64,000 bases of DNA from Candidatus Poribacteria bacterium (GCA_018644665.1 JABGQA010000088.1:1-64000); one strand, 5' to 3'; positions 53,027 through 63,075 are shown, counted from the stretch's first letter. The notes: a model not told the origin generated them from the sequence alone. Translations and numbers: made by a program.

Positions 53027-54994
53027 ATGCCCGCAATGTCCGAAGCCATCCTCGTACGCGGCGACGATGCTCCACTGACGACGCCCGTCGAACTGCGCGC
53101 CGGTTCGCTCAGCATGTCCTTCGAACCCGACACGGCGTTCCTCAGGTACGTCCGCGTCGATAACGAGGAAATCGTGCGTGGGGTGTACGTCGCCGTGCGG
53201 GATCACAACTGGGGAACCGTCGAGCCGTCGTTGTCCGACCTCGACATCGACGTTCGCGAAGACGCCTTCGACGTCCGGTTTGTCGCCGACTGCCGTCAGG
53301 ACGACATACACTTCGTCTGGCGTGGCGCCATCACGGGATCGTCGGAGGGGATCGTGCGCTTCTCGATGGACGGCGTGGCGCGCAGCCGATTCGAGCGGAA
53401 CCGCATCGGTTTCTGCGTGCTACACCCCATGTCCGTGGCCGGGCGGAAGTGCTCGGTCGAGCATGTGGACGGGTCCCGAACCGACGGCGTGTTCCCGGAG
53501 CGCATAGCGCCGCATCAGCCGTTCATGGACTTGCGCGCCATCACGCACGAGCTTCGCCGCGGCGGACGAGCCGAAGTGCGCATGGACGGCGATACGTTCG
53601 AGATGGAAGACCAACGAAACTGGACGGACGCGTCGTACAAGACTTACTGCACGCCACTGGCCATGCCGTTTCCCGTTAGGGTCGAGCGGGAAGACACCGT
53701 AGCGCAGAGCATCACGATGCGTGCCCGCGACGCTTCGAGGACGTCTCGCGCTCGGACGCCAGCGGCCGAGACCACGCCGGTGGTGCGGCTCGGGGACGAC
53801 ATCGTGGGCGCCATGCCGTCCGTAGGCCTCGGAGCCGCGTCGCACGACGCAATGCCGACAGAAGACGAGCTGTCGCGTCTACGGTCGCTTGGCGCGCGAC
53901 ACCTACGCGTCGACATACGCACCGACGACAACGCGTGGCGCGAGGAAGCGACGCGGGCAGCCACCCTTGCAGCGCAAATCGACGCGCCAATGGAGGTCGC
54001 CCTGCTTCTGCCCGCCGGCAACACATCGGACGACGCGCTACGCGGGGTGATGGAGTGGGCCGAGGCGGAGCGTCCGCGCGTCGCTCGGTGGATCGCGCTG
54101 CACGACGACCTGTCGACGACATCCGCGCGGACGTTCGCCGCCGCGCGTCGAGCTCTCGGCGCCTACGCGCCCGACGCTCCGGTCGGGGTGGGCACGGACT
54201 GCTACTTCACCGAGTTGAACCGCGATCGGCCGGATGTCGAGGGCGCCGACTTCATCAGCTACTCGATCAACCCGCAGGTGCATGCCTTCGACGACGCGTC
54301 CCTCGTCGAGACGCTGGAGGCGCAACCGGTGACCGTCGCGAGCGCGCGGGCATTTGCTGGCGGGGCTCCCGTGGCCGTCACTCCGGTGACGCTACGACCG
54401 CGGTTCAATCCCAACGCGACGGGCGAGGCGCCCGCGCCGACGTCGGGCGAGCTTCCGCCCGAGGTGGACAAGCGACAGATGTCGCTGTTCGGGGCGGCGT
54501 GGACGTTGGGGAGCATCGCGCGTCTCGCGGCGGCCGGAGTCGTCAGCGCGACGTACTACGAGCCCACCGGGCCACGAGGCGTGATGGACGCGTCCGCATC
54601 GCACGAGGCGCCGACCGAGTTCGCCCGCGTCGAGGGTGGCGTCTACCCGCTGTACCACGCGCTTCGTGACGTATGCGGCTTCGCCGGAGGGAGCGTGCGC
54701 CGCGCGGAGGCGAGCGATCCTGTTGCGGTCGTGGCCCTCAACGTGGCTAGCGGATCACGGCGCTCCGTATTCGTCGCCAACCTCACCGGACGGGATTGCA
54801 GTGTGCGCATCGAAGGCCTGGAACCCGGTCGCTACACGGTGAGGACGCTGGGCGCTGCCAACGCGGAACGCGCGATGTTGGAACCAGAGGCGCATCGGGC
54901 GGACACGGCGCCTATCGACGTAGCCCAGGGCTACACGTCGGTGACGCTCGGGGCGTACGGATTGGCGCGTGTCGACGCTGACGTGGCGGCGTAG
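53027..54994 (+). CDS. probable D-apionate lactonase-like glycoside-hydrolase-fold protein
   Basis: A 655-residue protein; the ATG at 53027 follows AGAGGAG by six bases. The sequence has a beta-rich N-terminal domain (RGVYVAVRDHNWGTVEPSLS, FERNRIGFCVLHPMSVAGRK, EMEDQRNWTDASYKTYCTPL), a TIM-barrel-like middle (ARHLRVDIRTDDNAWREEAT, EGADFISYSINPQVHAFDDA) and a C-terminal beta domain (SVFVANLTGRDCSVRIEGLE). The RNRIGFCVLHP and EDQRNWTDAS(Y/F)KTYCTPL blocks are ones I associate with D-apionate lactonase (ApnL) of apiose catabolism. No other apiose gene is next to it, so the assignment is from sequence memory only. No signal peptide. Confidence 0.55.
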   Translation: MPAMSEAILVRGDDAPLTTPVELRAGSLSMSFEPDTAFLRYVRVDNEEIVRGVYVAVRDHNWGTVEPSLSDLDIDVREDAFDVRFVADCRQDDIHFVWRGAITGSSEGIVRFSMDGVARSRFERNRIGFCVLHPMSVAGRKCSVEHVDGSRTDGVFPERIAPHQPFMDLRAITHELRRGGRAEVRMDGDTFEMEDQRNWTDASYKTYCTPLAMPFPVRVEREDTVAQSITMRARDASRTSRARTPAAETTPVVRLGDDIVGAMPSVGLGAASHDAMPTEDELSRLRSLGARHLRVDIRTDDNAWREEATRAATLAAQIDAPMEVALLLPAGNTSDDALRGVMEWAEAERPRVARWIALHDDLSTTSARTFAAARRALGAYAPDAPVGVGTDCYFTELNRDRPDVEGADFISYSINPQVHAFDDASLVETLEAQPVTVASARAFAGGAPVAVTPVTLRPRFNPNATGEAPAPTSGELPPEVDKRQMSLFGAAWTLGSIARLAAAGVVSATYYEPTGPRGVMDASASHEAPTEFARVEGGVYPLYHALRDVCGFAGGSVRRAEASDPVAVVALNVASGSRRSVFVANLTGRDCSVRIEGLEPGRYTVRTLGAANAERAMLEPEAHRADTAPIDVAQGYTSVTLGAYGLARVDADVAA

Positions 54995-55178
54995 AACGGC
55001 GCACTCACCGGACGCGCATCGTCGAGGCGCGGGACGCAATCGCGCTGGGTTCGATCCTCGCGGCGTGGCTCCGGCCGCTGTGGGATGAGGCAGCTACCAC
55101 CCGACGTGGTTATGCGCTGGCTCCGGGTGGTCGCCGTTGTAACGCCTGGCCGTTCAGCCCCGTCTTCTGGACCAGAGT

Positions 55179-55306
55179 GGCTCTCCAAGGGAGCCGGCAA
55201 GACCGCGAAAGGGCTGAGCCCACCTTCGCAACGCTCGGTCGATCTGATATCGACACTCCTTTCTGCCTGTCCGCGTGGCCAGCAGGCGCATCGAAAGGGG
55301 TGTAGT
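55179..55306 (+). promoter_or_regulatory. 128-bp conserved structured leader, copy 1
   Basis: The 128 bp before the first ankyrin gene is nearly the same in length and sequence as copies at 57233-57360 and 63201-63328. Hairpins: GGCTC/GAGCC (55179-55195); GCGAA/TTCGC enclosing GGGC-TGA-GCCC (55205-55229); GTCGAT-CTGAT-ATCGAC (55238-55254); and ACTCCTTTC (55255-55263) with GAAAGGGGT (55293-55301), the last strand being the Shine-Dalgarno. The RBS is thus predicted to be blocked unless the helix opens. An inner GCCTG/CAGGC pair extends the last helix. No known riboswitch class was recognised. Confidence 0.7.
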
Positions 55307-57142
55307 ATGCCCGCACGTTCCGACCTTCCCGCGCGCCCGAATATCGAACAGCTCAAGAACCAGGCGAAGGATCTTCGCGCGTCTCACGGATCCGGCAGTC
55401 CCGAATCCATACCCCGTCTGAGGGATCACCTGCCCAGCCTGTCAGGGGCATCCGACGCCGCGGTTCTAGCGGCGAAGTTCTCGCTGTTGGACGCGCAGTT
55501 GGTCGTCGCTCGCGAGTACGGCTTCGACAACTGGCACATGCTCGCCGAACACGTCGAATCGCTGGCACATCCGCCGACTCCGATTGGCCCGGACGCAGAC
55601 CCAAAGACTCGCCGTGTCGAGCGTTTGGTACGGGACGGTCTGATGAGTCCACGCGAGGCGGAGTATGTCCTCGCGGGCACGACGCACTGGCTCAGGGACG
55701 ATATGACGCTCGCCGGCGAATACACGGACCGCCAACTCGAGTTCATGGACGCGGCGATGATACGGGGACCGCGAATGAGCGATACCTGCGATGTCGAGCG
55801 CCTGCGAGCGATGCTCGCGGAGGACCCTGAGCTCATCGAAACTGCGGGACCTGCGGCCCTAGCGAAGGCGCTGACAAAGAAAGGATCACTGCCAGCGGTC
55901 GAGTTTCTGATACGGCGCGGCGTCCCTCGTCTCACGCTGAACCCACTCGAACACAACGAACTGTCGGAGGCGGCGTATGGGGACAACATTGACGGCCTGC
56001 GAATGGTGTTCGATGCTGGGTTCGCCGATGCATCCGACATTCAGCATCGATGGGCTCACTCGGGATGGCCTGCCCACGTCGGGCTTCTGTTCTGGGCTCG
56101 GCGTGAGGCCGAAATGACAGAACTCCTCCTCGATCACGGCGCGGATCGGATCCTCGAGGTACCGGATCGAGGAGGACTCACGCCGCTTCAGCATATTGTG
56201 TACGAATGGGACGGGCGGTGGGGCCGGTGGGAGGGCAACTTCCCGGCCGGTCGGCTCTACTTGGAACGAGGCGCGTACTACGACGTGTTCTCCGCGTGCG
56301 GGTTCGATGACGTAGAGCGTGTCCGGGAACTCATCGAGGAGGACTCCTCATGCGTCAACGCCCGCCACGCAAACGGCTCAGCGCCGCTGCACTGGGCGGC
56401 GCGGCAATCGTCCTACGCGTGCGCCGAACTCCTTCTGAATAGCGGCGCCGAAGTCGACCCGGTCTATCCGTCGCTGGGTTTCACGCCGTTTCACTGGGCA
56501 GTTAATTCAGAACTCATCCACTTACTCCTCGATCACGGCGCGAACATCAACGCTCAGGACAAGAAAGGGCGGACGAAGCTCCATCATGCGACTTCCATCA
56601 ACAGCAGAGACCAGGCGGAGGACTTGATGGCGTTGGGAGCGGACGTGACGCTGAGAAACGCCAAAGGGAAGACCGCGTTCGACGTCGCGGGGTTGCACTG
56701 CGCGTATTTGCGCCCGACGAAGTCGGGCGAGAGACGCTGGCCGGGGCCTGACGTTCCGCAGACGGTGTTCGAAATCGCTGAACTGCCCGGGCTCGGCATG
56801 AAGACGGTTCGGGCGCTGTACGAACGCCACGATGTCCAGTCGCTCGATGATGTCCAACGGATGGTGAACGACGGATCGCTCGCGACCGTCAAAGGCATCA
56901 GCGAGAAGACCTTCGACTCCATTCGCGTGGTGTTCGAGCTTGCCGCCATACTCACCGCGGAGCGCATGCCAGATTGCAGGCGCATGAAGATCATTCGACT
57001 GCTGGTCATCGGCCATGGTGTGCATTCTGTGGAAGATATCGTGCGATTGGTAGAGGACGGAACCCTCGCCCAAAGAGCCGTGGAAGGGATCGGTATAGGC
57101 GAATACAAGGACATTCTGGACGCGGTGGGGATCGACTACTAG
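55307..57142 (+). CDS. ankyrin-repeat protein with C-terminal helix-hairpin-helix region
   Basis: A 611-residue protein. GAAAGGGG six bases upstream supports the ATG at 55307. Residues 1-80 form a conserved N-terminal module (PARPNIEQLKNQAKDLRASH, DAQLVVAREYGFDNWHMLAE), common in bacterial ankyrin proteins. Ankyrin units appear from about residue 250 (AEMTELLLDHGADRILEVPD, ANGSAPLHWAARQSSYACAE, LIHLLLDHGANINAQDKKGR). From about residue 485 two helix-hairpin-helix-like units follow (LPGLGMKTVRALYERHDVQS, VKGISEKTFDSIRVVFELAA), similar to those of PolX/ligase DNA-binding regions. No signal peptide; probably cytoplasmic. One of three paralogues with the same leader, and the longest with its C-terminus visible. 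Confidence 0.88.
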   Translation: MPARSDLPARPNIEQLKNQAKDLRASHGSGSPESIPRLRDHLPSLSGASDAAVLAAKFSLLDAQLVVAREYGFDNWHMLAEHVESLAHPPTPIGPDADPKTRRVERLVRDGLMSPREAEYVLAGTTHWLRDDMTLAGEYTDRQLEFMDAAMIRGPRMSDTCDVERLRAMLAEDPELIETAGPAALAKALTKKGSLPAVEFLIRRGVPRLTLNPLEHNELSEAAYGDNIDGLRMVFDAGFADASDIQHRWAHSGWPAHVGLLFWARREAEMTELLLDHGADRILEVPDRGGLTPLQHIVYEWDGRWGRWEGNFPAGRLYLERGAYYDVFSACGFDDVERVRELIEEDSSCVNARHANGSAPLHWAARQSSYACAELLLNSGAEVDPVYPSLGFTPFHWAVNSELIHLLLDHGANINAQDKKGRTKLHHATSINSRDQAEDLMALGADVTLRNAKGKTAFDVAGLHCAYLRPTKSGERRWPGPDVPQTVFEIAELPGLGMKTVRALYERHDVQSLDDVQRMVNDGSLATVKGISEKTFDSIRVVFELAAILTAERMPDCRRMKIIRLLVIGHGVHSVEDIVRLVEDGTLAQRAVEGIGIGEYKDILDAVGIDY

Positions 57143-57232
57143 CAACACGTAGCGGTCGCATCGAAGGGTCCGCTGTTGGCGAACGCCCGGCGTAACGCTT
57201 GACGATCCGCTCCGTTCGTCGTACAAGAGATC

Positions 57233-57360
57233 GGCTCTCCAAGGGGGCCGGCAAGACCGCGAAAGGGCTTAGCCCACCTTCGCAACGCTCGGTCGATCTG
57301 ATATCGACACTCCTTTCTGCCTGTCTACGTGGTCAGCAGGCGCATTGAAAGGGGTGTAGT
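57233..57360 (+). promoter_or_regulatory. 128-bp conserved structured leader, copy 2
   Basis: This is the same element as at 55179, with identical length. Similarity to copy 3 extends a little upstream (CGTAACGCTTGACGATCC at 57191). Substitutions fall mostly in loops or preserve pairing: the second hairpin loop is TTA-like (GGGCTTAGCCC), and the first hairpin has A to G that still pairs with U. The Shine-Dalgarno helix ACTCCTTTC/GAAAGGGGT is unchanged. Confidence 0.7.
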
Positions 57361-58716
57361 ATGCCCGCCCGCAGCAACCTTCCCGCGCGTCCGAATCTCG
57401 AACATCTCAAGAACCAGGCCAAAGATCTTCGCAGTTCGCACAGCTCCGGCGGCCTGGAGTCCATACCGCGGCTGAGAGCCCATCTGCCTAGACTGTCGGA
57501 CGCGTCCGACGCCACGGTTTTGGCGGCGAAGTTCTCGCTGTTGGATGCGCAGTTGGTCGTCGCTCGCGAATACGGGTTCGACAACTGGATGGCGCTCCAG
57601 CGCCACGTCGAACGCGCCGCCCCCCTCGCGGCGGGAGAGAATCTGGCGCCCCTGATACGCGCCGTGAAGGCGGCGGACGCGCCCACCGTAGCGGCCATGC
57701 TCGCCGAGGACTCCGCCCTCGCACGGGCCCGGATCTACGACGCGGACCTCGCCTCCGACGGCAACACTCTCCTCCACTTGGCCGACGCCGGTTGGTCCGA
57801 CTCCGGCGAACTTACCACCGATGCGCACCTCGAAGTCGCAAGGCTCCTGCTGGACCACGGCGCAGATATCCATGCCCAGGGCGGGGCCGAAAACACCGTT
57901 GGCGAGTCGCCCCTGGGCGCGGCGGCCTGGGCGGGCAACTTGCGCATGTGCCAACTCCTGCTGGACCACGGAGCGGACGCCAACTACGTCACGCCGAAGG
58001 GGTTCGACGCACTGGGCACGGCAACCGACCACGGCAGGGCCGCCATTGTCGAAGCGATGATGCGGGCCGGCGCAACGGTCGAGCCCCGCCACCTGCTGCA
58101 ACTGAGCATCGGCGCCCGCAGCGTTGATGACGGGACCGGGCGTCGGTTCAAACAGCGGTTTGTTGAGGCGCTGGATCGCCAGCCCCACAAGCTGCACCAG
58201 TACATCGACATCGGGCACTTCGATGGCGTTCTCGGCACGCTTCTGCACGTGGCCACCATCGAGAACCTAGAAGAGATGGCCGCGCTGTTGCTGGAGCGCG
58301 GCGCTCACATTGACGCTCGGGACAGTGGAGGTAGTACGGCCCTGCACTGGGGCCTCCAGAACCGACGACGCCACTCGCAATCAGGAATGGTGGACCTTCT
58401 GCTGGATTGCGGCGCTCAGGTCGATATCCGAGCCGCTGCGGCTTTGGGCGATGTCCAGCGCGCCATCGCCATCCTTGACGATGAACCCTCCCAGATTCAG
58501 AGGAGACTCTACGCCGGCTACACACCCCTGCACACGGCGGTCGAGTACGATCAGCCCGAGATCGTCGCCCTTCTCCTTGAACGCGGTGCGGACGTAGAGG
58601 CGATCTCCAACCCGTCGACCGACTATCCCGGCGGCAAAACGCCCCTCGCGCTGGCGAACGACAACGAGCGAGAAGACTGCGCCCAACTCCTGCGGGAAGC
58701 AGGGGCCACGCGATAG
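57361..58716 (+). CDS. ankyrin-repeat protein (paralogue 2)
   Basis: A 451-residue protein with the same leader and N-terminal module as the preceding gene (PARSNLPARPNLEHLKNQAK, DAQLVVAREYGFDNWMALQR). About eight ankyrin units fill the rest: NTLLHLADAGWSDSGELTTD, LEVARLLLDHGADIHAQGG, NLRMCQLLLDHGADANYVTP, EMAALLLERGAHIDARDSGG, YTPLHTAVEYDQPEIVALLL and the end TPLALANDNEREDCAQLLRE. There is no helix-hairpin-helix tail. The body is much more regular than in paralogue 1, so the shared part is the leader plus about 80 residues. A strong hairpin just after the stop suggests the transcript ends here. Confidence 0.9.
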   Translation: MPARSNLPARPNLEHLKNQAKDLRSSHSSGGLESIPRLRAHLPRLSDASDATVLAAKFSLLDAQLVVAREYGFDNWMALQRHVERAAPLAAGENLAPLIRAVKAADAPTVAAMLAEDSALARARIYDADLASDGNTLLHLADAGWSDSGELTTDAHLEVARLLLDHGADIHAQGGAENTVGESPLGAAAWAGNLRMCQLLLDHGADANYVTPKGFDALGTATDHGRAAIVEAMMRAGATVEPRHLLQLSIGARSVDDGTGRRFKQRFVEALDRQPHKLHQYIDIGHFDGVLGTLLHVATIENLEEMAALLLERGAHIDARDSGGSTALHWGLQNRRRHSQSGMVDLLLDCGAQVDIRAAAALGDVQRAIAILDDEPSQIQRRLYAGYTPLHTAVEYDQPEIVALLLERGADVEAISNPSTDYPGGKTPLALANDNEREDCAQLLREAGATR

Positions 58717-58721
58717 AGGCT

Positions 58722-58757
58722 CCGCGTGTCTCGAGTGTGCGTTCTCGAGACACGCGG
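58722..58757 (+). terminator. strong hairpin terminator candidate after ankyrin gene 2
   Basis: CCGCGTGTCTCGAG (58722-58735) and CTCGAGACACGCGG (58744-58757) form a perfect 14-bp stem with an 8-nt loop, starting 6 bp after the stop codon. A T-tract is not clear. The segment to 59004 contains no other recognisable element. Confidence 0.6.
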
Positions 58758-59004
58758 CTCTACATACTGGATGAGCGCGCGGTCAATCGAACACTCAGGC
58801 AGCTTTGTTCGATCGGGAGACGCGGCCGGAGGACATGATTGACGAATCAAGAGGCTTCGACTCATATCACAGGGACGGATCACAGGGACGGAGCGGGCCA
58901 GCGGGCCGTCCACTGTTGCATGGGTGCGAACTTGCACGCGCGTCAAAGGTTGCGTTCTCCGCAACTGGGCAGCGCGCGGTAGTAGGGAGGAGTGCGCGTT
59001 GCGT

Positions 59005-62000
59005 ATGAGACGCCCGGTAGCCATCAGCCGATCGAGAACCCTACGCCTCCTGTGCGTGGCCTTCATCGTCTCCGCAGTCGTGGGATGTTCGTCCTGTGCG
59101 ATTGCGTCGACGGCGTCGGTGGCGCCAATGGCCGCCGCGGCGCTGGTCGACCGAATGTCGGCGCAAGGGCCTTCCCGTAGAGCCCTGATCAGCAATCGAG
59201 TCCACGCAATAGCCGCCGATGCGACGAACGTGTGGATCGCGACGGATAAGGGAGTTTCCCGCCTCGTCCGCGCGACCGGCGCGTGGTCGCACTACACGCA
59301 GGACGATGGGCTCGGGTCCGACGACGTTCGCGATGTTGCCGCTGACGAGAGCACGGTGTGGGTCGGCACGTCAGCCGGAGTCAGCGTCTACAACCTACAG
59401 GCGGGCACGTGGCGCACGCTCCGGGAGCGTGACGGTCTCCGCAGCGACACTGTCAGCCGGATTGCCCTCGACGGCGAGTACGTGTGGGTCGGAACGGAAT
59501 GGAATGGCGTGAGTCGCTACAACCGTCGGACGGAGAGCTGGGAGGTACGCACGCATTCTGACGGACTCTCGCACGAAGGAGTCACGGCCTTCGCGGTTGA
59601 CCGTGAGTCCGTATGGATCGGCACGTACGTGGGCGTCAACCGCTACGACAAGGTCACGGATTCGTGGAACGTCTACCAACACCAGGACGGTCTCGTGCGA
59701 GGCCCGACCCGTGCCATCGCGATTAGCGACAGTCTCGTCTGGCTCGGGTCCGAGTACGGCGGCGTCAGCGTGTACGACGAAGTCAATCGCGCCTTCGTGC
59801 AGACGTACACAGAGTCAGACCTGCTGAGCAGCGACGACATAAGGGCCTTCCTCATAGACGGTTCCAGCGTCTGGATTGGCACTGCCAACGGCGGAGCGCA
59901 GCGGTACATACGCGCGGTAGACTCCTGGATCCAATACACCACAGACGACGGTCTGGCCGGCAATCACGTGAGCGCGATCGCCGCGTACGGCGACGAAGTG
60001 TGGCTAGGGACGTGGGACAACGGCGTAAGCGTGTACGACAAGGTCCGGAACAGTTGGACCCACTATGGCGTGGTCGAGTTCGCGCCGGAGGAAGACGTGC
60101 GTGACATCGCCGAGGACGCTGCTGGCGCGGCGTGGCTGGCGACGCCCCGCGGTCTGTATCGATACGACCCGACGCCGGATTCATGGACCCGGTTCGGGAA
60201 GCGTGAGGGGCTGCCCACGGAGTACATCACGGCCGTAGAAGCGGCCGATGGCGCCCTGTGGATCGGATCATCCCGGGGGCTCGTCGAGGCGCGGCCGCTG
60301 AACGGCGGCGTCGACCTGGCGATTGATGCTGTCTTTCCTGAGCTGGGCTATGTCACGGCCCTTGCCCACGCGCACGACACGTTGCACGTCGGCACGGCCG
60401 ACGGGGTGTTCACGCACGACTCAGAGGGTGACTACCACATTGTCCAACGAACCGCAGGCCGTCCGGTCCGCTGTCTGGCGGCGGGCGACGACGGCATCTT
60501 GCTAGGGACCGACGACGGCGCGTACTCCCTCGATCCGCAATATGGGCCTGCCAAACCAATCTGGACGGGCGGGTCCGTCAACGCCGCCGCGTGGATGGGC
60601 GGCGTGGCGTGGCTCGGAACCGACGCTGGCGTGGTTCGGGTCGACGCCGTGTCGAAGGTCGCATCCACGGTGCACGGAAGTCCCACGCACGTGGCGAGCG
60701 TCGTGCCCTCAGCCGACGGTGAGACCCTCTGGGTCGGGTCGCCATCCGGTCTGACGTCCGTTCACACCTCGACGTTGGTGGTTACGTCTGATTCAGCAGA
60801 CCGCCGGGCAGTACTCTCAGTGGCGACACGCGCGGCCGGCGGCACGTGGGTAGGCACGACTGCTGGTCTCACGGAACGCGCTCCTTCCGGCGCCAGCAAA
60901 CGCCACGACGCCCGTGTGGTACGCGACCCGCTTATCCAGGACGGCGCGGCGCACATCGAATACGACGGCGACTACATCTGGTTCTCGAACTGGTCGGAGT
61001 CACCGAACGGAGCCATCGTACGGCGCGATCGCCGTGACGGGACGTGGCGTCGATTCACGCGGGAGGCGATTCTCGGAGCGACCGATGTGCGGGCGCCGAC
61101 AGAGGTGAACCGGGTAGTCGCCAGCAAGGGACGCGTCTGGTTCGCGACCGACTACGGCGTGCTGCGGTACGATCACCTGTCCGACGGCTGGCGCCACTAC
61201 ACCGCCGCCGACGGCTTGCACTCAGATGACGTTCGCACGCTGGCGGTATCGGACAATGCGGTGTGGGCGGCGTCGGAGCTCTCCACCTGGGTCAGCCAAC
61301 TGGACTTGCGGACTGATCAGTGGTCACACAGGCGGCCTTCACAACTCATCCACCCGAGGGACCACGCCGGCGGCGCCACGGACCACATCTACGAAATGGC
61401 GGCGGACGGGGACACGGTGTGGCTCACGCTGACCGCATCCGGTGTGCGCCGACTGAGCGAAGATGGCCTAGAGGCTGTCTACACGAAAGAGGACGGCCTG
61501 GCGCAGACTGGCTCCTGGTGGATTGCGGCCGAGGGCGAACGCGTCTGGGTTGGCCACCGGAATGGTCGCGGCGCCGGGGCCCTCTCCATGTACGACAACG
61601 CCGCCAACGTGTGGACCGTCTACTCCACCGGCGACATGCTCGAACACGACTCCGTACGGAAGGTGGTTGTCGGGGAGAAGTACGTCTGGGTCCTCTACGA
61701 TGAGTGGAAGGGCGGCAGCATCACGGGCTATCACCGGGGCGCCGGCGAGTGGCTCACGATTCGTGGCGCGATCGACGGACCTGAGCAAGTCACCGAGGTA
61801 TGGGAGGACGGAGCTCACCTGTGGCTAGCCGCCGGACAGCAGGGGGTCTATCGCTACCACCTCGGAGCGGGTACGTGGATGCACTTCAGCTCGGAAGGGA
61901 CGAAGAGATCCCTACCCGCTGACTTCGTCAACGAACGTGGCATAGGTGGTGACGCTAGCGATGTCTGGGTCGCGACCTCAGCGGGCGTGGCCAGATACGA

Positions 62001-63075
62001 GAAGGATTCCGAGAGTTGGACGACGTTCCAGAGCCGCGCGCACCTTGACGGAGAGGAAGTGCGCGCCCTCGCAGTCGACGAGCGGTACGTCTGGGTCGGC
62101 ACAGACCGGGACACCTCACGCTACGACAAACGCTACGGCGTTTGGAATCGCACTCGGCTCGGCCGCCGCAACAGCCTCGGGGGCGCCACCGCGTTAGCCG
62201 TGGACCCGCGCTACCTGTGGATGGGCACTGCAGGCAAAGGACTGGGCCGGTACGACAAGATCACCGACCGTTGGTTCGTCTGGGGCGCCGAGGACGGCCT
62301 GGTGGGCGACAAGGTCAGGGCCATCGCGGTGGATGAGACCAACGTGTGGATCGGCGCCGCCGGAGGCGTGGGCAAACTGACCCGCTTATCGGACACGTTC
62401 ACGGGGTGGGTGAACTACACGTCGGCGATGAGCCTGACAGCCGACGAGCTCACACGCGAGTACTCCGAGAGTCTGGTCTCCAACGACGTGTGGTCGCTTG
62501 CCGTCCAGGGCGATAAGGTCTGGGTAGGCACGCGGCACGGGGCCAGCCAATACCACGACCGCCGCGACGTGTGGCGTGCGTTCACGACGTCAGACGGCCT
62601 CCCAGACAACGAAATCACCGCCGTTTGCGTCGATGGCGCGGATACCTACTTCGCGCACAACGCGGGCGTGTCCGTGTATCACACAGGCTTGGACGCATGG
62701 GATCACTACGCCAACTTAGGCGAAGGCCCACTCGTAGGCGAGCATATCAGCACGGCGGTGGCTGGGCCCGACGCTATATGGTTCGGCACGCTAGACGCAG
62801 GAGTCATGCGCCTCGATAAAGCAGCCCGCAAGTGGACGCAATTGGGCGTCGCTGAGGGACTCCCTCACCGCAGTGTGCTTTCGCTAGCCATGGATGGATT
62901 GCAGCTCTGGGTCGGTACGCATCGCGGGCTGGCGCGGTACGACACCCGCACAGACGGGATCGTGGTGTTCATGCCCTACGGAGATTCCGAGGATCTACAG
63001 CGCATGGTGAGAACGACCACGATGGAAGAGGTGCGACGGGACGGCTCGGCGCCGGAAAGCCCCGGCGGCCGCTGA
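59005..63075 (+). CDS. giant Reg_prop beta-propeller lipoprotein
   Basis: A 1356-residue protein. The ATG at 59005 is preceded by GGGAGGAG at long spacing; a TTG two codons earlier has better spacing. The signal ends in a lipobox-like VSAVVGCSS, so it should be anchored by lipid. The rest is about 25 tandem repeats of about 42 residues, each with the Reg_prop pattern (V)WVGTxxGVSRYxxxxxxWxxYTxxDGLxSDDVRxIAxD. In sensor kinases such propellers form the periplasmic ligand region and are followed by a Y_Y_Y domain and kinase; here neither is present. Probably several propellers in tandem acting as a scaffold or binding surface. It lies between the second and third leader-ankyrin genes. Confidence 0.88.
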   Translation: MRRPVAISRSRTLRLLCVAFIVSAVVGCSSCAIASTASVAPMAAAALVDRMSAQGPSRRALISNRVHAIAADATNVWIATDKGVSRLVRATGAWSHYTQDDGLGSDDVRDVAADESTVWVGTSAGVSVYNLQAGTWRTLRERDGLRSDTVSRIALDGEYVWVGTEWNGVSRYNRRTESWEVRTHSDGLSHEGVTAFAVDRESVWIGTYVGVNRYDKVTDSWNVYQHQDGLVRGPTRAIAISDSLVWLGSEYGGVSVYDEVNRAFVQTYTESDLLSSDDIRAFLIDGSSVWIGTANGGAQRYIRAVDSWIQYTTDDGLAGNHVSAIAAYGDEVWLGTWDNGVSVYDKVRNSWTHYGVVEFAPEEDVRDIAEDAAGAAWLATPRGLYRYDPTPDSWTRFGKREGLPTEYITAVEAADGALWIGSSRGLVEARPLNGGVDLAIDAVFPELGYVTALAHAHDTLHVGTADGVFTHDSEGDYHIVQRTAGRPVRCLAAGDDGILLGTDDGAYSLDPQYGPAKPIWTGGSVNAAAWMGGVAWLGTDAGVVRVDAVSKVASTVHGSPTHVASVVPSADGETLWVGSPSGLTSVHTSTLVVTSDSADRRAVLSVATRAAGGTWVGTTAGLTERAPSGASKRHDARVVRDPLIQDGAAHIEYDGDYIWFSNWSESPNGAIVRRDRRDGTWRRFTREAILGATDVRAPTEVNRVVASKGRVWFATDYGVLRYDHLSDGWRHYTAADGLHSDDVRTLAVSDNAVWAASELSTWVSQLDLRTDQWSHRRPSQLIHPRDHAGGATDHIYEMAADGDTVWLTLTASGVRRLSEDGLEAVYTKEDGLAQTGSWWIAAEGERVWVGHRNGRGAGALSMYDNAANVWTVYSTGDMLEHDSVRKVVVGEKYVWVLYDEWKGGSITGYHRGAGEWLTIRGAIDGPEQVTEVWEDGAHLWLAAGQQGVYRYHLGAGTWMHFSSEGTKRSLPADFVNERGIGGDASDVWVATSAGVARYEKDSESWTTFQSRAHLDGEEVRALAVDERYVWVGTDRDTSRYDKRYGVWNRTRLGRRNSLGGATALAVDPRYLWMGTAGKGLGRYDKITDRWFVWGAEDGLVGDKVRAIAVDETNVWIGAAGGVGKLTRLSDTFTGWVNYTSAMSLTADELTREYSESLVSNDVWSLAVQGDKVWVGTRHGASQYHDRRDVWRAFTTSDGLPDNEITAVCVDGADTYFAHNAGVSVYHTGLDAWDHYANLGEGPLVGEHISTAVAGPDAIWFGTLDAGVMRLDKAARKWTQLGVAEGLPHRSVLSLAMDGLQLWVGTHRGLARYDTRTDGIVVFMPYGDSEDLQRMVRTTTMEEVRRDGSAPESPGGR

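Noticed and set aside
55179..55306. Known riboswitch (c-di-GMP-I or TPP) in the leader
   Set aside because: Short motifs such as GCGAAA and CTGAG recall these classes, but the full conserved cores and junction sequences are absent.
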